Shown here piece after piece: positions 6,443 through 10,756 of a stretch of 10,756 nucleotides of DNA. Under the pieces are notes generated by a model that saw nothing but the letters and a program-made list of their open reading frames with translations, did not search any database and had not been told where the DNA came from. The position numbers and the translations under genes are program-made. Numbering within the stretch: position 1 is the first letter of the stretch; every line of letters begins with the position of its first letter. Where the stretch lies: positions 1 through 10,756 of the forward strand of contig JAHJSJ010000040.1 in NCBI GenBank assembly GCA_018830415.1, written 5' to 3'. The stretch is from Alphaproteobacteria bacterium. Its GTDB lineage: Bacteria; Pseudomonadota; Alphaproteobacteria; Sphingomonadales; Sphingomonadaceae.

Positions 6443-7230
6443 CAGCCGTACCTTCCGGTGATATAATCCTTGGTGCGTTCTTCGATCGGATTGGTGAAAA
6501 TATCTGATGTCGGGCCATATTCCACCATCTTTCCGAGGTGGAAAAACGCGGTGCGCTGGCTGACGCGGGCGGCCTGTTGCATCGAGTGGGTGACGATCAC
6601 GATGGCGTAGCGGCCCGAAAGTTCATCGATCAGTTCCTCGATCTTGGCGGTCGCGATCGGATCGAGCGCGCTTGCCGGTTCATCCATGAGGATCACCTCT
6701 GGGTCAACCGCGATGGCACGTGCGATGCACAGGCGCTGTTGCTGCCCCCCCGACAATGCGGTGCCCGAATCGTCGAGCCTGTCCTTCACCTCGTCCCACA
6801 GCCCCGCGCGGGTCAGCGAACGTTCGACCACCACATCAAGATCGGCCTTCTTTTCGGCAAAGCCGTGGATTTTCGGCCCATAGGCGATGTTTTCATAGAT
6901 CGATTTGGGGAACGGGTTGGGTTTCTGAAATACCATCCCGACCCGCGCGCGCAGTTGCACCACGTCCATCCGGTCGGCGTGGATGTCCTCGCCATCAAGC
7001 TCGATCAGCCCGGTTACTCTGGCCGTGCCAATCGTGTCGTTCATGCGGTTGAAACACCGCAGAAACGTCGATTTGCCGCAGCCCGACGGGCCGATGAAGG
7101 CGGTGACGTAATTGGGCGAGATGTCGATCGACACCGCGTCAATCGCCTTGTTGTCGCCGTAAAAGACCGAAACGTCGCGCGCGCGAATCTTGGCGCTTTC
7201 GTCGGTCATATTGGGATGGATCACAGTCAC
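6442..7230 (-). CDS. pstB: Phosphate ABC transporter ATP-binding protein PstB
   Basis: PstB is the ATPase of the PstSCAB high-affinity phosphate importer, working as a dimer on the cytoplasmic face of PstC-PstA. All ABC motifs are present in the 262-residue product: Walker A GPSGCGKST (47-55), Q-loop Gln102 in FQKPNPFP (the Pro-Asn-Pro-Phe is typical of PstB), signature LSGGQQQR (159-166), Walker B ILMDEP (180-185), D-loop SALDP (187-191) and switch His215 in VTHSM. The C-terminal KDYITGRYG is the usual PstB ending. The GTG at 7230 is chosen as start because GTGA overlaps the pstA stop by 4 bases, favouring coupled translation. An ATG seven codons later (7209) is possible but has no visible ribosome binding site. 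Confidence 0.97.
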   Translation of the reverse strand: MTVIHPNMTDESAKIRARDVSVFYGDNKAIDAVSIDISPNYVTAFIGPSGCGKSTFLRCFNRMNDTIGTARVTGLIELDGEDIHADRMDVVQLRARVGMVFQKPNPFPKSIYENIAYGPKIHGFAEKKADLDVVVERSLTRAGLWDEVKDRLDDSGTALSGGQQQRLCIARAIAVDPEVILMDEPASALDPIATAKIEELIDELSGRYAIVIVTHSMQQAARVSQRTAFFHLGKMVEYGPTSDIFTNPIEERTKDYITGRYG

Positions 7231-8510
7231 CAGCGTTTCTCGAACTTGTTGCGGAGGTATATAGCGAGGCCGTTCATGGCGAGCAGGAACACCAGCAGCA
7301 CGATGATAGCTGCACTGGTGCGTTCCACAAAGCCGCGATCAATTTCGTCAGACCACAGGAATATCTGCATCGGCAGCACCGTGGCGGGCGAAGTGAAGCC
7401 ATCGGGCGGGGTGGCGACAAAGGCGCGCATTCCGATCAACAGCAGCGGCGCGGTTTCACCGAGAGCGCGGGCCATGCCGATGATCGTGCCGGTCAGCATC
7501 CCCGGCATCGCCAACGGCAGAACGTGGTGAAACACCACCTGCACTGGCGAAGCGCCAATCGCCAGCGCCCCGTCGCGGATCGATGGCGGCACCGCCTTGA
7601 TCGCGTTGCGTCCGGAAATCACGATGACCGGCATTGTCATCAGCGCCAATGTCATCCCGCCGATAAGCGGGGCGGAACGCAGGTTGGGGAAAATCGCAAG
7701 GAAGATCGCAAGGCCGAGCAAGCCGAAGATGATCGAGGGCACGGCGGCCAGATTGCTGATCGACACCTCGATCAGATCGGTCCAGCGGTTTCTGGGCGCG
7801 TATTCTTCCAGATACAGCGCCGACAGAACCCCTATCGGAAAGGCCAGCACAAGCGTGACCAGCATGGTCAGCATGGTGCCCTTGAGCGCCCCCCATATGC
7901 CCACCGCCTGCGGACTGGTCGCATCCGAGCGGGTGAGGAAACCCCAGTCCCAGTTCCGCGCAAGCTTTCCTTCGCTGACCAGCCGCACGGCCAGCGCCTG
8001 AACTGAGGGCGAGCCTTCGCCCCGCATCGCGGCAGCCAGCGCGGAGGAGGCGGCCAGTTCAAACGTCGCTTTGCGTTCGATCAGCGTGGGATCAGCAGCC
8101 AGCGCCGTAGCCAGATCACGCCAGCCTTCGGATGACAATTCTGCGGCAGCATCAGGCCCAAGTTGCTGTTCGGCATAGAACGCCACGACATCGGGCAGGC
8201 CCTGCATTTCGAGCGCTTGGGTGGCGCTGGGTGCCGTCAGCGATACCGCATCACCGGTTATCCCGCTTTCGGGAAAGTCGATGGTGACCGCAATCTCGGC
8301 GCGCTGGAACCCGCCGATGCCGTTCATCAGCATGTTGCCGAGCAGGAACACCAGAACCGCCACTGAAAACCCGACAGCGGCAAGGCCAAGCAGACGGAAA
8401 TTGCGTTCATCCCGATAACGCCTCGCAAGGCGTTTCTCGAACGTGGGCGTGCGCGTTGGCCGCGAGGAATCGGCATTCACGTCTGACGTGGGGAGGGCAA
8501 TGCTGCTCAT
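7227..8510 (-). CDS. pstA: Phosphate ABC transporter permease PstA (extended alphaproteobacterial form)
   Basis: PstA forms, with PstC, the membrane channel of the phosphate importer. At 427 residues it is much longer than the roughly 295-residue enterobacterial protein. After a charged tail (ERNFR near 35) and a first helix at about 40-61, a segment of about 140 residues rich in Ala and Glu (QALEMQGLPDVVAFYAEQQL and following) probably forms an extra periplasmic domain of the DUF3333 type common in alphaproteobacterial PstA. The remaining part is the permease core, with helices around MLTMLVTLVLAFPIGVLSAL and LAAVPSIIFGLLGLAIFLAI. The ATPase-contact EAA loop is readable as DGALAIGASPVQVVFHHVLP followed by MARALGETAPLLLIG. 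The ATG at 8510 overlaps the pstC stop by 4 bases (ATGA), and the stop overlaps the pstB GTG. Confidence 0.96.
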   Translation of the reverse strand: MSSIALPTSDVNADSSRPTRTPTFEKRLARRYRDERNFRLLGLAAVGFSVAVLVFLLGNMLMNGIGGFQRAEIAVTIDFPESGITGDAVSLTAPSATQALEMQGLPDVVAFYAEQQLGPDAAAELSSEGWRDLATALAADPTLIERKATFELAASSALAAAMRGEGSPSVQALAVRLVSEGKLARNWDWGFLTRSDATSPQAVGIWGALKGTMLTMLVTLVLAFPIGVLSALYLEEYAPRNRWTDLIEVSISNLAAVPSIIFGLLGLAIFLAIFPNLRSAPLIGGMTLALMTMPVIVISGRNAIKAVPPSIRDGALAIGASPVQVVFHHVLPLAMPGMLTGTIIGMARALGETAPLLLIGMRAFVATPPDGFTSPATVLPMQIFLWSDEIDRGFVERTSAAIIVLLVFLLAMNGLAIYLRNKFEKRW

Positions 8511-9892
8511 TCGTAGGCCTCGCGGAAACGCTTGACGACGCGCAGGGCGATGAAGTTCAGCGCCAGTGTCACCATGAACAGCACAAACCCCAAGGCAAAA
8601 GCGCTGAGCGTGGCGGGGTGATCGGTGCTTTGTTCGCCGGTCAGAAGCTTGACGATCTGCACCGTAACGGTCGACATTGGCTCCAGCGGATTGGCGGTGA
8701 GATTGGCAGCGGGCGAGGCGGCCATCACCACGATCATGGTTTCGCCAATCGCGCGGCTGACCGCCAGCATGATTCCGGCAACAATGCCGGGCAGCGCGGC
8801 GGGGAACAGCACCTTGCGGATGGTTTCGGACTTGGTGGCCCCCATCGCCAGGCTGCCATCGCGCATCGCACTGGGAACAGCCGCCATCGAATCATCTGCC
8901 ATCGATGATACGAAGGGAATGATCATCACCCCCATGACAATACCGGCCGCCAGCGCACTTTCGGTCGAGGCGCTGGTGATGCCGATTGCTACGGCAGCAT
9001 CGCGGATCATTGGCGCGAGGGTCAGCGCGGCAAAATAGCCATAAACCACGGTCGGCACCCCGGCGAGGATTTCCAGCAGCGGCTTGACCCAGCTTCGCAC
9101 CCGCGGATGGGCATATTGCGTGAGATAGATCGCGCTCATCAATCCCAGCGGGATGGCCACGATCATGGCGATCACCGCACCGATGAAAATCGTTCCCCAG
9201 AACAGCGGCACCGCGCCATAACGCGAAGGGTCGGTCGCTTCGGGGCTGGCCATCGTGTCCGGCCCCCAGAAGGTGCCGAACAGGAAGTCCGCCGGAGAAA
9301 CGATCCCGAAGAACCGCACTGTTTCAAACACCAGGCTGCCGAAAATGCCCAGCGTGGTGAGAATCGCCACCAGCGACGCCAGCAGCAGGATCATCATGAC
9401 CGTGCGTTCAACCCGGGTGCGGGCGCGAAAATCGGGGCGCAGCCGCAGAAAGGCAAGCCCGCCGCAAGCCAGAGCAATCAACACGGTCACGATTATGCCG
9501 ATGATCTTGTAGCGGCTGATAGCTTCCCTGAACGGGGCGACCAGTGCTTCGGCCTCGACATTGAAAACTGCCGGCGCAGTATCCTGCGCCACCGCGCGCG
9601 CTTCGCCGATAAACGCGTCGCGTTCAAATCCGAAGGCGGGAAGCTGGGCCGCGGCAGGCGACGCCAGTACCGATTGCATCACCAGTTGCGGCGCCAGCAC
9701 CGACCATATGGTGATGAACGCCAGCACCGGGATCACCACCCACAATGCGACATACCAGGCATGATAGACCGGACGCGAGGCTGAGCGCAGCGCCGGGTCG
9801 CTCGATTGGAAGCTCCACGCCTTGGCCCGGCCGGAAAGCCAACCTGCAAGGCCTAGCCCCATAGCAATCAGGATCAACGTGATCGGCGACAT
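8507..9892 (-). CDS. pstC: Phosphate ABC transporter permease PstC (extended form)
   Basis: PstC is the second membrane subunit of the PstSCAB importer. The 461-residue product exceeds the roughly 320 of E. coli because of an N-terminal extension (PstC_N type). Helices lie at about 3-20 and 46-68, followed by a periplasmic stretch and another helix near 130-150. The core then contains FFGIVSPADFLFGTFWGP, a phosphate-permease hallmark, then GTIFIGAVIAMIVAIPLGL and LEILAGVPTVVYGYFA. The EAA loop DGSLAMGATKSETIRKVLFP is followed by VSRAIGETMIVVMAA. The frame is open to a TTG at 9895, but the adjacent ATG at 9892 is the better start. The ribosome binding site is weak. It heads the pstC-pstA-pstB-phoU set; no pstS lies before it. 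A Pho-box-like repeat about 105 bp upstream suggests phosphate-responsive control. Confidence 0.96.
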   Translation of the reverse strand: MSPITLILIAMGLGLAGWLSGRAKAWSFQSSDPALRSASRPVYHAWYVALWVVIPVLAFITIWSVLAPQLVMQSVLASPAAAQLPAFGFERDAFIGEARAVAQDTAPAVFNVEAEALVAPFREAISRYKIIGIIVTVLIALACGGLAFLRLRPDFRARTRVERTVMMILLLASLVAILTTLGIFGSLVFETVRFFGIVSPADFLFGTFWGPDTMASPEATDPSRYGAVPLFWGTIFIGAVIAMIVAIPLGLMSAIYLTQYAHPRVRSWVKPLLEILAGVPTVVYGYFAALTLAPMIRDAAVAIGITSASTESALAAGIVMGVMIIPFVSSMADDSMAAVPSAMRDGSLAMGATKSETIRKVLFPAALPGIVAGIMLAVSRAIGETMIVVMAASPAANLTANPLEPMSTVTVQIVKLLTGEQSTDHPATLSAFALGFVLFMVTLALNFIALRVVKRFREAYE

Positions 9893-9966
9893 CAATCAGA
9901 CCTGTGGTTCCTGCACGGGGTGCGCAATTTATTGAAACGAGCTGGCACAGCCGCGAAGCCCCAGCG

Positions 9967-9975
9967 ATTATGTCA
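9967..9975 (-). promoter_or_regulatory. Candidate extended -10 element for pstC
   Basis: On the minus strand TGACATAAT reads as an extended -10 element (TGn followed by CATAAT, 5 of 6 matches to TATAAT). No good -35 element lies 17 bp upstream, as expected if an activator such as PhoB is needed. Transcription from it would give a leader of about 68 bases before pstC. The Pho-box-like repeat ends 23 bp upstream of this element, farther than at typical Pho promoters, so the pairing is tentative. Confidence 0.35.
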
Positions 9976-9998
9976 TGCCCAGCGCATGTTGAAGAAAT

Positions 9999-10016
9999 AA
10001 GACACTACTATGACAG
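9999..10016 (-). promoter_or_regulatory. Candidate Pho box (PhoB binding site) upstream of pstC
   Basis: On the minus strand the site reads CTGTCAT-AGTA-GTGTCTT. The Pho box is two CTGTCAT-like 7-base repeats separated by 4 bases; the first repeat here is a perfect match and the second matches 5 of 7. It covers the last two sense codons and the stop codon of phoR (CTG-TCA-TAG), so the phoR end and the pst regulatory site share sequence. It is placed correctly to control pstC-pstA-pstB-phoU. Confidence 0.55.
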
Positions 10017-10756
10017 TTGTTGGGTTTCAGCTTCGTGCGGTGCTACTTCTTTGTCATGAATGGCGGAATTTTCGGCGTCCGGTTCGGGTTCTGGTTCGGC
10101 CACAGGAATCCGCACAACCACGCTTGTGCCTACGCCAAGTTCGCTGGTGATGTCGAGCCGTCCACGGTGGCGTTCCACGATATGCTTGACGATGGCGAGG
10201 CCTAGCCCGGTGCCACCCGACGCGCGGCTGCGCCCCGGATCCGTGCGGTAAAACCGGCGCGTCAGGTGCGGGATCTGTTCGGGCGCAATACCTTCACCCT
10301 GATCGGCCACCGTAACCCGCGCGTGGCCAGCCTGCACCAGATCGAGCGCCACAGTGACCGGTTTGTCAGGAGCGCCGTATTTGAGCGCATTGTCGACGAG
10401 GTTTCGCACGACCTGCTCAAGCTGCTGGCGATCGCCCAAAACGCAAACGTCGGCGTGCAATTCCATCAGCAGTCGATCACTCCGGTTCGATCCGGCAGCG
10501 TCGCGAGCGGCGCGTTCAACCAGCGGAAGCAGGTCGATCCGCTCGGTCGGCAGATCATGCTTTTCCGCCTCGACCCGTGACAGGCTCATCAGATCGCTGA
10601 CCAGCGCCTGCATACGTTGGGCTTCGCGTTCGATGATGCCGAGAAATTTTTGTGCGGTGGCGGTTTCAATGCCGCCATCGCCTTCGCGCAGGGTTTCGAC
10701 ATAGCCGAGTATGGCGGCCAGCGGGGTGCGCAGTTCGTGGCTGGCATTGGCGACGA
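10008..10756 (-). CDS. phoR: Phosphate regulon sensor histidine kinase PhoR (C-terminal part, cut by window edge)
   Basis: PhoR is the membrane-bound kinase that phosphorylates PhoB when phosphate is scarce. The last 248 codons are seen; the membrane and PAS regions lie outside the window. The visible part opens inside the HisKA domain with the H-box VANASHELRTPLAAILGYVE, whose His (sixth visible residue) is the phosphorylated one. The ATPase domain follows: N-box QVVRNLVDNALKYG, G1 DQGEGIAP, F-box RRFYRTDPGR (typical of PhoR kinases), G2 GGTGLGLAIVKHIVERHRG and a final GTSVVVRIPV. After this a tail of about 30 residues, AEPEPEPDAENSAIHDKEV and on to TQQLS, is rich in Glu, Pro and Asp and is outside the kinase fold. 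The reading frame continues unbroken to the right edge; the Met codon at 10613 is internal. The stop is 115 bp upstream of pstC on the same strand. Confidence 0.96.
   Translation of the reverse strand, partial: VANASHELRTPLAAILGYVETLREGDGGIETATAQKFLGIIEREAQRMQALVSDLMSLSRVEAEKHDLPTERIDLLPLVERAARDAAGSNRSDRLLMELHADVCVLGDRQQLEQVVRNLVDNALKYGAPDKPVTVALDLVQAGHARVTVADQGEGIAPEQIPHLTRRFYRTDPGRSRASGGTGLGLAIVKHIVERHRGRLDITSELGVGTSVVVRIPVAEPEPEPDAENSAIHDKEVAPHEAETQQLS

Noticed and set aside
6538..7530. Long plus-strand open frame of 330 codons opposite pstB and pstA
   Set aside because: It is antisense to two well-identified genes, is rich in His, Arg and Gln as expected for a GC-rich shadow frame, and matches no recognised family.
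9107..9784. Plus-strand open frame of 225 codons opposite pstC
   Set aside because: It is an antisense shadow of pstC with extreme Arg, His and Gln content and no domain signature.

Overview
The window looks like chromosomal DNA of an alphaproteobacterium, most likely of the Sphingomonadales (an Erythrobacter-like organism). The basis is the high GC content, the phoR-pstC-pstA-pstB-phoU-phoB gene order without pstS, PstC and PstA permeases with long N-terminal extensions, and LexA boxes of the alphaproteobacterial direct-repeat type (GTTC-N7-GTTC, read here as GAAC-N7-GAAC). The genus is an inference from protein style, not a database match. No tRNA, rRNA, insertion sequence or CRISPR array is visible.

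Left part (1-3128). On the minus strand, panB (ketopantoate hydroxymethyltransferase, pantothenate/CoA synthesis) is followed 29 bp later by a DUF475/TerC-like membrane protein that runs off the left edge. Divergent to them, on the plus strand, is an amino acid permease of the APC superfamily, closed by a very strong intrinsic terminator.

Middle part (about 3160-4933). This is the most unusual stretch: the ruins of an SOS mutagenesis cassette imuA-imuB-dnaE2. A short N-terminal piece of imuA is joined directly to the middle of imuB. imuB is broken by several frameshifts and probably by further deletions. dnaE2 keeps its first about 114 codons and its last about 38 codons in one open frame, with roughly 900 codons missing between them. 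Both LexA boxes that should control imuA and dnaE2 are intact, and the dnaE2 remnant still has a good sigma70-type promoter overlapped by its LexA box. A small intact PilZ-domain gene lies between the imuB and dnaE2 remnants.

Right part (4950-10756). On the minus strand, in transcription order, lie phoR (5' end outside the window), pstC, pstA, pstB, phoU and phoB: a phosphate-sensing and high-affinity phosphate uptake locus. pstC-pstA-pstB-phoU are joined by 1-4 bp start/stop overlaps, so they are probably translationally coupled. phoB sits after a 134 bp gap with its own strong ribosome binding site. A Pho-box-like direct repeat overlaps the phoR stop codon, about 105 bp before pstC, and could let PhoB activate the pst genes separately from phoR. 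PstSCAB imports phosphate, PhoU relays transporter state to PhoR, and PhoR phosphorylates PhoB. The phosphate-binding protein PstS is not encoded here and must lie elsewhere.
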